Positions 56,101 through 63,871 of a stretch of 64,000 nt of DNA are shown in pieces. Source of the stretch: Romanomermis culicivorax (Eukaryota; Nematoda; Enoplea; Mermithida; Mermithidae); the NCBI GenBank assembly GCA_963922205.1, contig CAWUHX010000037.1:620001-684000 (forward strand), in the 5' to 3' direction. Below the pieces are notes generated by a model. That model did no database searches, was not told the origin of the DNA, and worked only from the letters and a program-made list of their open reading frames with translations. The position numbers were made by a program, and so were the translations under genes. How positions within the stretch are numbered: position 1 is the first letter of the stretch; every line of letters begins with the position of its first letter.

Positions 56101-57887
56101 TGACTAGAAAATGAAGAAAATTACTACAAAAATGAAAAAACGTGAAAGTGAAGACAATTGACCTCCACTAGTGGGGCTTGTATCTCGGCCATCCGAGAAG
56201 AAATGGACGTAAAGCTTGGGGACGCCTAAAGACTTCGCCGCTTTGATCAATCCTAACAAGTGATCAATGTGAGAATGAACACCGCCATCACTGACCTGAA
56301 ACTTGCAAATGGCCTCGAGGCACGAAAACAAAACAGTGTACCAGAATCTTTCGATCAAAATGTTGAACGACATAACATGTATTATGCAAATACCATTTGA
56401 AACATTCAACAGGATAAACTCACTAAGCCCATTAAATGTAAACGGCCAGATTTGGCTTTAGCGTTGTTACAAGCATTGACGTAGACGTCGTTCGTTTTTA
56501 ATAAATCTTTTGACGTTGCGTTATTAATTCGATCTATATCCTGAATAAGGAGACGAATTATGATGTTGAGTAGAAGACGAATCATCGCTTATGTACGCAT
56601 GGATTTAATAGAAGGAACAAGGGACCCCATTCTCAAGAGGGGATGATGGAAATTACTTTTTTTAACAAGATGAATGTTGAAAAAATGATCAACTCATCAG
56701 ACGTCCTCACGCCTAAAACGCCGTATATTCTGTCACCAAACCTGCCTGGCTTATAACACGTCTACGTACGTACTTGAACTATCACTCGTCCAGCACCAAT
56801 ATTCAGATGTCCAACTTCCGAATTGCCCATTAAACCATCAGGTAGGCCGACGTGTTGCCCATGAGCCTCGATTTCAGTACTATTCGCATCAATCAAACGA
56901 TCCATCACTGGTGTTTTGGCCGCCAATATGGCATTGCCTGGAAATTAGGCAAAAACGGGATGCACTATGGAGTAGGAAGTTCGTTTATTTACAGTGACCA
57001 GAATCTAACAATGAATCGAATATTGAAGAAATAAATTCCGTCACTGGTAGAAACAAATCGAAAATGCGCTGTGTTAACATGAATATCATCAGGGCGAAGT
57101 AAGGGGTGTTAAGCCCGCCACTTGACGTAATAGATCACTGGAGGTCGCCATTTCAGTAAAATCATTAATTCTGCAGCCATACAAGCAAATTCGGTATCCT
57201 CGTCTCTTTTATACTCCTCCATTTTACACTGAGCTATGGCATGATAACCAAAAAATGCCTGGTGAAATTTTCGAACAAAAATAGGAATGCATCTTGAACA
57301 TACATGTAACGGAGCCCCGAGGTCTGGGGAGGTGGTTGGGCCACTTTTTTTAGGCCGGGGGTCAGTCATTCCCACAAAACTTTGGGGGGAGGGGTCTCTG
57401 AAGGAAAAAATCGATTTTTTCACGAAAAAAGTCCGAAAAAGAATTTAAAAATAGTAATTTTTGTCTAAAAAATGATAAAAAATGTATTTATGGCGTGAAG
57501 CGCCGAGAAAATTGACGCTTTTGACCATTTTTTGCTCAAAAATTGACATTTTTCCTATCAAAAGTATTGGGGTTCATGGGCTACCCTATGGCTAGCCATA
57601 GAATTGGAAAATCCTGGGGGGGCGGTCGCCCAATGGCTAGCTATATGGTCGACGATTTCTGGGGAGGGGGTTCCCATAGCACTTCCCCCAAATTACATGT
57701 ATGATCTTGAATATTGTGCCGCAATAATTATCGCGGATCGGAAAATTTTCTGACTGCTGACAATTTCATTAGACAAAAATGACGTCACGTACCTAATTAT
57801 CGAAAAAATTTCTTTACCGTAACTTTCTGATGAAATACCCCAACCGTCAATGACGATTAAGCAGACTTTCTGTTTAACGCCGTTCAT
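34988..57887 (-). CDS. ipgm-1: 2,3-bisphosphoglycerate-independent phosphoglycerate mutase, 12 exons, complete
   Basis: Interconverts 3- and 2-phosphoglycerate in glycolysis and gluconeogenesis, in the cytosol. Exons (minus strand): 57887-57818, 56937-56774, 56540-56424, 56295-56163, 56103-55925, 55671-55587, 55524-55412, 55355-55229, 54835-54687, 54322-54205, 54066-53932, 35139-34988. They total 1542 bp, 513 residues plus stop, close to the usual 510-540. All introns are GT-AG and phases match at every junction. Metal and substrate residues are visible in order: VIDGWG, the nucleophile serine in [65 protein letters not shown] and KHTAHTCYK. The N-terminus starts eight residues before the first metal motif, so no exon is missing. 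Intron 11 is 18.8 kb. This enzyme is typical of nematodes, plants and bacteria and patchy in other animals. The symbol follows nematode usage. Confidence 0.96.
35221..35469. mobile_element. Small hAT-like MITE with CATACATGCACA ends
   Basis: 249 bp, starting CATACATGCACATAGGG and ending CGTGCATGTCTG. It is flanked by CGTCAAAT (35213-35220) and TGTCAAAT (35470-35477), a 7-of-8 target duplication. It lies in iPGM intron 11, 81 bp from the last exon. The interior holds G and C runs and no gene. Confidence 0.7.
35470..37999. other. iPGM intron 11, AT-rich part without genes
   Basis: Contains three GATGTTGT(A/T)G(A/G)ACAT motifs (near 35908, 36797 and 37502), a tRNA-like segment near 36030-36110 and a perfect 12-bp inverted repeat at 36988-37012. 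No coding sequence supported. Confidence 0.5.
36028..36113 (+). repeat. Degenerate tRNA-like (Pol III A/B box) segment, possible SINE head
   Basis: CGGCCATGCAGTCCGGTTAG resembles an A box and D-arm, and TGTTCTAATC a B box and T-arm with one change from GTTCGAATC. A cloverleaf cannot be closed, so it is a decayed tRNA or SINE rather than a gene. Confidence 0.35.
38027..38126. other. Assembly gap of 100 Ns with identical flanks
   Basis: The 27 bases before the gap (38000-38026) and after it (38127-38153) are identical, which suggests overlapping contig ends rather than missing sequence. Confidence 0.85.
38490..38620. repeat. MITE end with GGATCCGGATC word
   Basis: GATCCGGATCCGC and variants recur four times and the stretch ends GGCCCATCCCTAG (TAGGGATGGGCC on minus, a hAT-like end). 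A related end lies at 41375-41500. Confidence 0.5.
39169..39900 (+). repeat. Dispersed repeat with CCGGCGCGAAGCGCCGG hairpins, copy 1
   Basis: 39187-39660 matches the reverse complement of about 43260-43720, and 39640-39740 matches the reverse complement of about 42930-43030. Both ends carry the perfect CCGGCGC-GAA-GCGCCGG palindrome (39169-39185 and 39666-39682). The stretch 39750-39840 holds CCACA/TGTGG words. Confidence 0.65.
39970..40259 (+). pseudogene. hAT transposase C-terminal dimerisation fragment
   Basis: [19 protein letters not shown] followed by [17 protein letters not shown] matches the hAT C-terminal dimerisation motif. Only about 95 codons remain. Confidence 0.65.
40375..40860 (+). 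pseudogene. Internally deleted hAT transposase: BED finger joined to C-terminal tail
   Basis: At 40378-40490 [18 protein letters not shown] and KHRNIWQY resemble a BED zinc finger. At 40682-40845 [16 protein letters not shown] and [20 protein letters not shown] are the hAT C-terminal end. The catalytic middle is absent. Confidence 0.6.
41375..41500. repeat. MITE end with GGATCCGGATC word, second copy
   Basis: GCGGATCCGGATCTT, CGGATATCCGCGGATCCGG and the end AGCCCATCCCTA match the copy at 38490-38620. Confidence 0.5.
42185..42560. repeat. Iterated TTTAGGCTTAGGC-type words
   Basis: GCTTAGGTTTAGGCTTAG near 42207 and GTTTAGGCTTAGGCTG near 42455, plus many variants to 42550. They look like degenerate TTAGGC/TTTAGG repeats. 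No regular array. Confidence 0.4.
42760..43730 (-). repeat. Dispersed repeat with CCGGCGC hairpins, inverted copies 2 and 3
   Basis: Perfect palindrome at 43003-43019 and a degenerate one at 43246-43262. Flanks match 39.2-39.74 kb in reverse orientation. GCACTGTGC words lie at 42848-42905. Confidence 0.65.
43776..44211 (+). mobile_element. CATACATGTAA MITE, copy I
   Basis: 436 bp with inverted ends CATACATGTAA/TTACATGTATG and a perfect 8-bp target duplication CGCATCAC (43768-43775 and 44212-44219). This is the hallmark of hAT transposition. A TGGCGCGAAGCGCCA palindrome lies inside (43973-43987). No coding. Confidence 0.88.
44247..44880. repeat. Tandem array of about seven units, 81-101 bp each
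   Basis: Unit marker GTGAAGTGATCGCATTCAT and variants start at 44247, 44341, 44422, 44520, 44620, 44721 and 44819. Units also share CCATGGTCGAAAACCCCTTCC and CGCTTGTTTACACCCGGGAT. The minus strand stays open over several units by chance of the repeat. Confidence 0.85.
45040..45350 (+). repeat. Dispersed repeat, copy 2 (partner at 14273-14560)
   Basis: GTCAAGTATATTATAGGTTG and ATCGCGCCACCTATGATAAG match the minus strand of the 14.3-kb copy. Confidence 0.6.
45351..47340. other. iPGM intron 11, no genes
   Basis: AT-rich with GGAGCCATAGCTCC words near 46355-46420, adjoining an AAAAAAACCCTG end. No coding sequence or complete element identified. Confidence 0.45.
47870..48966 (-). pseudogene. hAT transposase C-terminal exon (RNase H-like end and dimerisation domain)
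   Basis: The open part is 348 codons (48916-47870) and the frame continues upstream to an acceptor-like ACGCTAG near 48967. It carries [18 protein letters not shown], then the C-terminal dimerisation pattern [20 protein letters not shown] and [11 protein letters not shown], and a basic tail (KKKRP). This order is that of ZNF862-type hAT transposases. The exon itself looks uninterrupted. Confidence 0.85.
49254..49988 (-). pseudogene. hAT transposase middle exon (zinc finger and start of catalytic domain)
   Basis: 735 bp, acceptor TTTTGCCACAG, donor GTATGT, phase 0 at both ends (245 codons). [10 protein letters not shown] and [10 protein letters not shown], then [12 protein letters not shown], form a BED-like finger. 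[11 protein letters not shown] is the first catalytic-aspartate region, and KYGFACCLK the end. Two in-frame stops: TAG near 49912-49917, just before CHLC, and TGA at 49419-49421. Confidence 0.8.
50050..50244 (-). pseudogene. Linker exon of the hAT element gene
   Basis: Starts after ATTTTTAG at 50244. The frame [19 protein letters not shown] continues in phase from the lamin-tail exon (split GGT codon). Contains [20 protein letters not shown]. The 3' limit is unclear; the candidate donor GTAAAA does not match the phase of the next exon, so an indel may have occurred. Confidence 0.5.
50312..51300 (-). CDS. Lamin-tail-domain exon carried by the hAT element
   Basis: Open for about 330 codons. 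The start [14 protein letters not shown], then [11 protein letters not shown] and [10 protein letters not shown], matches the lamin tail (LTD) Ig-like fold, a binding domain found in lamins and in many secreted or nuclear invertebrate proteins. The rest, about 220 residues, contains no domain I recognise ([29 protein letters not shown]). The donor GTAAAT at 50311 ends it in phase 1, matching the next exon. The exon is inside the transposon ends and on the transposase strand, so it appears to be part of the element gene or captured cargo. No start codon was identified; an upstream exon is possible. Confidence 0.55.
52250..52264. repeat. TGGCGCTTCGCGCCA palindrome
   Basis: Perfect 15-bp palindrome around a TTC centre, one of a family of at least 13 copies between 39 and 64 kb. 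Confidence 0.7.
52669..53086 (-). mobile_element. CATACATGTAA MITE, copy II (inverted)
   Basis: 418 bp with ends CATACATGTAA/TTACATGTATG and a perfect 8-bp duplication CGCCAGAA (52661-52668 and 53087-53094). The interior matches copy I in reverse. Confidence 0.88.
53087..53931. other. iPGM intron 11, end nearest exon 11
   Basis: No gene. GGCTCC/GGAGCC words near 53442-53500 resemble those at 46355-46420. Confidence 0.45.
53932..54066 (-). CDS. ipgm-1: iPGM exon 11
   Basis: 135 bp between TTTTCAG and GTATGT, ends phase 1. Holds [12 protein letters not shown] and [10 protein letters not shown]. Precedes the 18.8-kb intron. Confidence 0.95.
54205..54322 (-). CDS. ipgm-1: iPGM exon 10
   Basis: 118 bp between TTTTACAG and GTACAT. 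Holds [11 protein letters not shown] with metal-binding Asp and His. Confidence 0.95.
54687..54835 (-). CDS. ipgm-1: iPGM exon 9
   Basis: 149 bp between ACATTTAG and GTGAGT. Holds [15 protein letters not shown] and [16 protein letters not shown]. Confidence 0.95.
55229..55355 (-). CDS. ipgm-1: iPGM exon 8
   Basis: 127 bp between TTTTCCAG and GTAATT. Holds [14 protein letters not shown] with the conserved lysine and ends in QYHCA. Confidence 0.93.
55412..55524 (-). CDS. ipgm-1: iPGM exon 7
   Basis: 113 bp between AATTTAG and GTAAGC. Holds [15 protein letters not shown] with substrate-binding arginines. Confidence 0.93.
55587..55671 (-). CDS. ipgm-1: iPGM exon 6
   Basis: 85 bp between TTTTTAG and GTATTC, ends phase 1. 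Encodes [15 protein letters not shown] through INEEGCLK. Confidence 0.9.
55925..56103 (-). CDS. ipgm-1: iPGM exon 5
   Basis: 179 bp between TTTTCTAG and GTAATA. Holds the family signature [15 protein letters not shown]. Confidence 0.95.
56163..56295 (-). CDS. ipgm-1: iPGM exon 4
   Basis: 133 bp between GTTTCAG and GTCAAT. Holds [13 protein letters not shown] and SDGRDTSP, which contact substrate. Followed by a 59-bp intron. Confidence 0.95.
56424..56540 (-). CDS. ipgm-1: iPGM exon 3
   Basis: 117 bp between TTATTCAG and GTGAGT, phase 0 on both sides. Encodes [18 protein letters not shown] through [10 protein letters not shown]. Confidence 0.93.
56774..56937 (-). CDS. ipgm-1: iPGM exon 2 (catalytic serine)
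   Basis: Acceptor TTTCCAG, donor GTACGT, 164 bp, ends in phase 0. Holds [18 protein letters not shown]; the serine is phosphorylated during catalysis in this family. Confidence 0.95.
57299..57703 (+). mobile_element. CATACATGTAA MITE, copy III, in iPGM intron 1
   Basis: 405 bp, same ends, with a perfect 8-bp duplication ATCTTGAA (57291-57298 and 57704-57711). Same orientation as copy I, with the internal GGCGTGAAGCGCC palindrome decayed. Confidence 0.88.
57818..57887 (-). CDS. ipgm-1: iPGM exon 1
   Basis: ATG at 57887 in context AAAATGA. Encodes [16 protein letters not shown] with the first metal-binding aspartate. Donor GTAAAG, phase 1. Confidence 0.93.
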
Positions 57888-58343
57888 TTTCGTTTGACTT
57901 CCGCTCTTACGAACACGGATAACACCTTTGATTTTCCTGAAAAATAATAGAACTTATGCAGCTTTTTCCACATAAACTCATTCAGTCTGACGTATAACTA
58001 CAAAACCTGGATAAACAGCACAATTTCATCTGGTAGTAGCCAGCCCAGAAAGTCAATCAATCTTTTTAGGAAGTACTACTTCAGCATTAAACTGTTACCA
58101 TTGCCTTTATGATTCTCATTTTCGTCTATTATTGGTCAGTTATTATGTTTTTGCCGTTAATGATTCACGAAAAATGAGGAAAAAAAAACTTTTCGAGTTT
58201 TAGGTCAGATTATGATGGGAATATATCAAACTTGATATATAGTAGCGAAAAAGCAACTAGAAAATTGAAGCGAAAAGCCTATATTACCTTGGAATTCAGC
58301 TGCTGATATGTCTGTGCTCAGTCAGGGTGAAAAATTGTGGGCT
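57888..58343. other. Region upstream of the iPGM start codon
   Basis: Expected to hold the promoter and 5' untranslated region. I see no clear TATA box or initiator and no second gene. Confidence 0.4.
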
Positions 58344-58959
58344 CAGGGTTTTTTTAGCACGGTGCTAATGAAACCAAAGTCGTGCTAATGGAAATATTTT
58401 GAAGTTAACACGCGTGCTAATGACTGAAAGGAAGAACTTTTTGAAAGAAGTTAGAGAAGAAATTAAGGATATCACAAAATTGTGAAAAATCCAAAATCGC
58501 CGTTTTTACAAATAACAAATTCGTCAATATCCTCATTCTCTTCGTCAGTTTTGCATAGTGAATGACTTGACCTGAATCTGAAGTCGCTTCGGCTCTAACC
58601 TCTTCGACACTACTTAGGTAATTCGAAAATAGCTGTTTTGACATATGCTGAAGTTTAGGCAATCAATTATAGCGAGTAGCATATGTACTGAATACTTACT
58701 TGTCAGTCAACTTACCAAGTGCATAATGTAAGAATGAGCTGATTTAATTAATATCAGATCAAAGTCTTACTCCTTTTAAAAGTACCAATATCAAGCAGGA
58801 TTTCACGAGTTACTACAATGAAAACATGTTATCAGAACTGACAAACTCAGACATTACTTTGGCACCAACAAAGTAACATTTGTCAACCATTCTGATTGTG
58901 CTAATGAAATATTGTTTCATTAGGACGAATGATAATGGGACTCGTGCTAAAAAACCTTG
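58344..58959. mobile_element. MITE with GTGCTAAT words
   Basis: 616 bp. The ends CAGGGTTTTTTTAGCAC and (other strand) CAAGGTTTTTTAGCAC are inverted. The flanks TGTGGGCT (58336-58343) and TGTGGACT (58960-58967) agree at 7 of 8. GTGCTAAT recurs at both ends. No gene inside. Confidence 0.75.
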
Positions 58960-59377
58960 TGTGGACTAGATTTGATTTATATTTCGTTTCGAAAACTTTC
59001 GAATTCCGATAATCTACAACGCTGGAAAATGGCTGTTATCAAGACTTATTCTATGATGTATATAGGTTTGATGTTTCATGTTTTCAATCAGCGAACCAGC
59101 TACAAAATTAGTTTGAATTCGGACAAATTGGCAATGATTTTTCCGGATTTTGATATTCTAGAACGCTGGAAAATAGATCTTTCCAACATTTTTCATGGGT
59201 TCTTATCAGAAATGCACGGCAATAATTTTCCTGCGGGAAGGGTTCTTGGACTTGTCATCCAGAGGGGGTAGGGGAGTGGCAGCGATCGACCGAGCTCAAA
59301 ATTTCCCTGGGCCCGGGCCTGAATTTTTGACCGGGCCTTGCACCGGGCCCAGGCTTGTTGCATAATATCTATATAGG

Positions 59378-59614
59378 CATACCTGTACTTGGGGGGGGTA
59401 TTGGGGGGGACCCCCCCAACTTGGCCAACCCAGTACCCAAAATTATTCACCCACCCCAACCCCCCCCAGTTGGGGAAAAATTAAAAAAATTTGCCAAAAA
59501 GTGTATGGTTTTTGGCCTTTTTTGGGAAAAATTTCGACTTTTTCCTACCCCCCCCCCAAATTTCGGATTTACCCCCCCCCCCCCCCCCAACTGGTCGGAG
59601 GTCTTATAGGTATG
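59378..59614. mobile_element. Small hAT-like MITE with CATACCTGTA/TATAGGTATG ends
   Basis: 237 bp with a perfect 8-bp target duplication TATATAGG (59370-59377 and 59615-59622). Interior rich in C and G runs. Confidence 0.8.
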
Positions 59615-62600
59615 TATATAGGCTAGTCAAAACAGTCATACAAGAATGAGAAGCATGAAACAGAATATAAGCAACAAGACCATAATTTTATTTTTTTGTT
59701 GTTATTTCTTCATCAATTTATAAAAAATTCGGCAAATAATTCAAATGAGACAAACATTAGTATTATTTCACATTATCTAGATTTTCAACACAAAATCTGG
59801 TCCTTAAAAACAACAAATTAAACCATTCATAAATCATTTAAGCGCTATGAAGACATTCACCATGACAAGACAATTGACTTGAAAAGGCGATGAAAACAAG
59901 TGAAAATTTTTTAGGCTCATTCGCCTAATGCCAAGCTCGGTCCAGCGAAAAAACAGCGCAGACATTAGACAATACGAGATTTCAGATGACTCATGCATTG
60001 CCTGTCTGCACTTTTTGCTTTTTAATTATTTAGCCCGTATATTTGATGTTTCAATGAACTAAATGGAAAATGATTCATTATAACCATTAAGCCCGGTATT
60101 ACTGAGCCCGGGCGTGGTCTGACCGGTCGGTCCTGGGTACACGGTCAATCGCTTGTGGGTGGGCGAGCAAAAAAACAAAGAAGTTCTGCAAGCTTGTTTC
60201 TCACACAAAATATGCACAAAAATCATCAAAACCGCTGTCTTGAGCTCAAAATGTTTTAATCACACAAATGTCACAATGTTTCCAAGTTCCACAAAAAGAT
60301 TTTGGGAGAATAACAGAAAAATTATGATTTTCGACAAATTCTCAAAACAAACGACACAGGATCAAACATTTATCCATAAAATTTTGATAATTAAAAGCTA
60401 TGGGCATTAGGTAAAATAACATTTTCTAACCGCGCACTGGAATAATATAGAAAACTTATTAAATAATCAAAATCCGGGGCCAAGCGCCGGAAAATTTCAA
60501 CAATTTTCCATTTTATAACGCGTGAAATGCATCTCCGGACAGACAACCCTGTAACCCAATAAAAAACAGGGTTGGCGGGCAGGGTTGTTGGTTTTTTGGG
60601 TTGGAAAATTGGGCATTTTTAGTTTTTAAGAAAAAAATTCAGATTTTAAAAATTTTGTTCTAAAGAATACAAGTTTCTTCCTGATTTAACATTTAAATTT
60701 AGAGTTGAGATAACTTTAGTAATTGCAATGCAGTTTTTTCTGACACTGAGTTTTTTCTGAATGCAGTTTTTTCTGACACATGAAAATTCAATTTGATATG
60801 TTAATCACAGTGTAACCAATGAAGTACAAACAAATTTTAGACCGTCGTTGGTACCAGTAAAAACGGGTCGAGTACAAAAAAAACAGTGGTTCCTATGACT
60901 GTTCTAGTGAGCTGAGTTATTCTAATAGAAAAGCTAAAGATTCATATTCAATAAATTAAACTTATGTTTGGACTGTTTTTTGGCTGAAGTTAATTTGATT
61001 AAGTATAGTTTATCTGAATATTAGGCAGATTTTACTGCTCATGAGTCATGAGCAGTGCTAGTGAGCAATACACAACATTACTTGTAACTGCTAAAGTTTT
61101 TGTTATACCTACTGCTCACAGCCATCAGCAGTTTGTGAGCTGAGCTGACTTGAGCAGCCCTGAAATTTTGAGCCAGACAGCAGACATACTAGAGCGAGAA
61201 AGAGAGAAAGAGAGAGAGAGACATCTGGCGGCTTTGTGGACCTAAAAATGGACTGCCAAGTGGAGAGCGGCCAAGAATCTGCTATGCAATATTGGTTGAC
61301 GGATAGCAAAGCGTGGAATTCGGTCCAAAAATTGCCTTGAGAATACCTTAAACCCATTCCGCCTTTCTGGTCTTTTTTCGTTACAGAAGTTTTAGGCGAG
61401 AAAACAACAAAATGCGTTTCGATTCATTAATATGCATGAGGACGGCGGACGCCCGTATTTTTGTGAAGGAGAAAAACGCAAAGCAGACTGAAGGTCAAAA
61501 CTACGGACATTGTATTGATTACTTGCATATAAATAGTATGCGTTTATTTTATTGAAGTATGTTACCAGTAATGCGTCATGGCCGCCAAACTATCAACTAG
61601 TAAGGCACCAGTAATCCACTATTTCATCTCGAAATTTCTACCAGTAAAGACCCAGTATATCGCCAAGACATTCACCAAAAGATTACTGGTGCTGCAACGA
61701 ATTTGTCCCGTACTGTAGGTTTCTAAGAGGTTTAAACTACGCTCTTACTAATGGAACCAGTTTCGAAAAAAATATATGGTGACTCTTTTTTGCAAAATTG
61801 ATTTAAATATATCCTACTTTTTGCTAATTTACACAAAATTGAAAATCTGTTCTCAAATTGTAAACCAAGAATCGAAGTTAACGAATCGAAACTAATTGGG
61901 TTAGAACATGGCCCCCTATAGATCAAATAAGTGAAGTTACAGGTTCACAGTTTTATTTTTCAGCATGCTGTAGCTAAGCAAATTTTACACTTTTTCACAA
62001 AGCACGAATATTTTGTCATTTTTAAAGCACTTTACACTTTTTGGGTGCAGGATGTCCAGTATGGCATTGATTTAATTGGAAAGAGAATGTCCGAAACAAT
62101 AAGAAAACGAATTTATAGCAGTTTTGGAAAAAATGCTACAGAATTATATATTGTGAAAAAGCAGTTTTCCAGTGATTTTAGAAAAAAAAACCAAAAAACC
62201 AGAGATTTTCCAATTTTTTGGTTTTTTTAAAAAAAACCAAAAAAACCAAAACCCAAAACACCAAAGCCTTGCCAATCCTGAACAGGATCAAACATTTATC
62301 CATAATATGTTGATGATTAGAATCTATAAGCACTAAGTACGATGACATTTTTTAACCGCTCACTAGAATAATATAAAAAATTATAAATGAATTGAAACTC
62401 GGCGCGAAGCGTCGGAAAATTTTCACTTCTTTCCATTGTAGAACGCATAAAAATGCATCTCCGGACAGAAAACCCAATCACCTAATCAAAAGAGCAGTCA
62501 GGCCTCAAGTTGCAGTGTGCAACTAGGCAGAAAAAATTAGGTTGCAGTCGAAATTCCGTTGCTTGCTGCGCGCAAAAATAAACCCCTAGTTTGGTTGGCA

Positions 62601-62629
62601 AGTGGCAACAACTGCGCCGGCTGTCGAAG

Positions 62630-62880
62630 TGTAGCAGGCAGTGTTATTTTTTGTGCCAAAACATGGTTTTTGGCACAAGAAAATTTGGAATGGCACAAAA
62701 AATTGTGGGCGTTTGTGCCCATTGGCATGAATTTTTTGACTGGTCGAAGGCTGAATTTCCTTGTTATTTCAAAGGCTGAAAACCAGCGTTTTTTTTGTGC
62801 ACGGACATTTGTGCCAATTGGCACAAGAGGCCAAAAAAATTTGTGCCAATGGCACAAAAAATTTTTTTTTACTAGAGACA
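62630..62880 (+). repeat. Element with TTGTGCCAATTGGCACAA words, copy 1
   Basis: Starts CAGTGTTATTTTTTGTGCC and repeats TTTGGCACAA, TGGCACAAAA and TTGTGCCAATTGGCACAA. The first 110 bp closely match the reverse complement of 63530-63645. Confidence 0.7.
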
Positions 62881-63529
62881 TACTGAAAACTGCGGGAAAG
62901 TTTTAGGCCGAAAGTTTGATGAAAAGTTATTGTTAACAAGTTGTTGTTTAACGCATTAATTTTTTGTAAAAATCGTGCCCAACCTATTTTTCAGCTAATC
63001 ATGTCAGTGAGAAGAGAAAAAACTGTGCAACAAAATAGTTCACGAAATCCCAAAAGGAAATGGAATGCTGAAAATATTTAAATAGCTCTAGAATTGTCCG
63101 AGAAGTTCAAATTGATTCAATTTTCGATTACGAACGAATATCTATGTTATGTTTATTTAACAACCATGTAAAGACTAGAGAAAATAAAGTCGAAAATCGT
63201 GTTAATTTTCGATCGAAACATTGTGCCATTATCAACGATATCGATTTTTCTATTTGAATCAATCAAACACGAAAAGTAACAATTTCAGTTTTAAATCCGA
63301 ATCTGACTGAATAAGAGAGAATATTCAGAATTTCTTTTTACTCATCAGTCTTGACAGCCTATAAAGTTTGCTGCAACGATACTAATACACTGTTCAAAGA
63401 GAAATCGTTCGCGTTCGGGTCAAATGTATGAATAGGAAATATTATATTCATTGATTCGGCGCGAAGCGCCGAAAAATTTTTGCATTTTCAGCCCCTAAGA
63501 CGTCTAAAAATCAAGAAAATTTAATGTTT

Positions 63530-63645
63530 GACCAGCCAAAAAATTTGTGCCAATTGGCACGAACGCTCAAAATTTTTTGTGCCATTCCAAATTTTTTTTG
63601 TGCCAAAAACCATGTTTTGGCACAAAAAAAAAACACTGCTGAAAG
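63530..63645 (-). repeat. Element with GTGCCAATTGGCAC words, copy 2 (inverted)
   Basis: Reverse complement starts CAGTGTTTTTTTTTTGTGCC and follows copy 1 base for base with few changes. Confidence 0.7.
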
Positions 63646-63675
63646 CGCAACATTTTCTCGGCGCTTCGCGTCGAG

Positions 63676-63871
63676 TCATACACATTCTCAGATCCGATCC
63701 AACTACAATTGGAAGTTAAAAACAGATATTCCAAGGACTGATATTAAGAAATACTTCTTTACAAATAGAGTTATTCCTATTTGGAATAAACATCCTGAAT
63801 CGATAATAACATCTAGAAATAGTAAAATTTCTCGCTCTAAATTGGATAAGTTCAATTTTGGTCAACTGTAA
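63676..63871 (+). pseudogene. 3' end of a LINE reverse transcriptase ORF
   Basis: A frame of about 65 codons ending at 63871: TDIKKYFFTNRVIPIWNKHP then ESIITSRN and SKLDKFNFGQL. The pattern FFxNRVxxxWNxLP-like, then a short basic tail, is the C-terminus of many LINE (non-LTR) polymerases. The rest of the element is missing, as expected from 5' truncation. Flanking DNA to the window end is AT-rich and may be its 3' untranslated region. Confidence 0.65.

Larger units (their letters stand above)
59615..63675. other. AT-rich DNA with MITE fragments, no supported gene
   Basis: Holds GGGCCCGGG words (59310-59355, 60088-60118), GCTCA/TGAGC words (61030-61163) and a GA microsatellite (61191-61221). 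GCGCGAAGC palindromes lie at 60474, 62401 and 63456, and GTGCCAATTGGCAC elements at 62630-62880 and, inverted, 63530-63650. ORFs here are short and look random. Confidence 0.5.

Noticed and set aside
60153..62230. Several 80-115-codon ORFs right of 60 kb as genes
   Set aside because: No domains, no splice context, and overlap with word-bearing repeats and palindromes.
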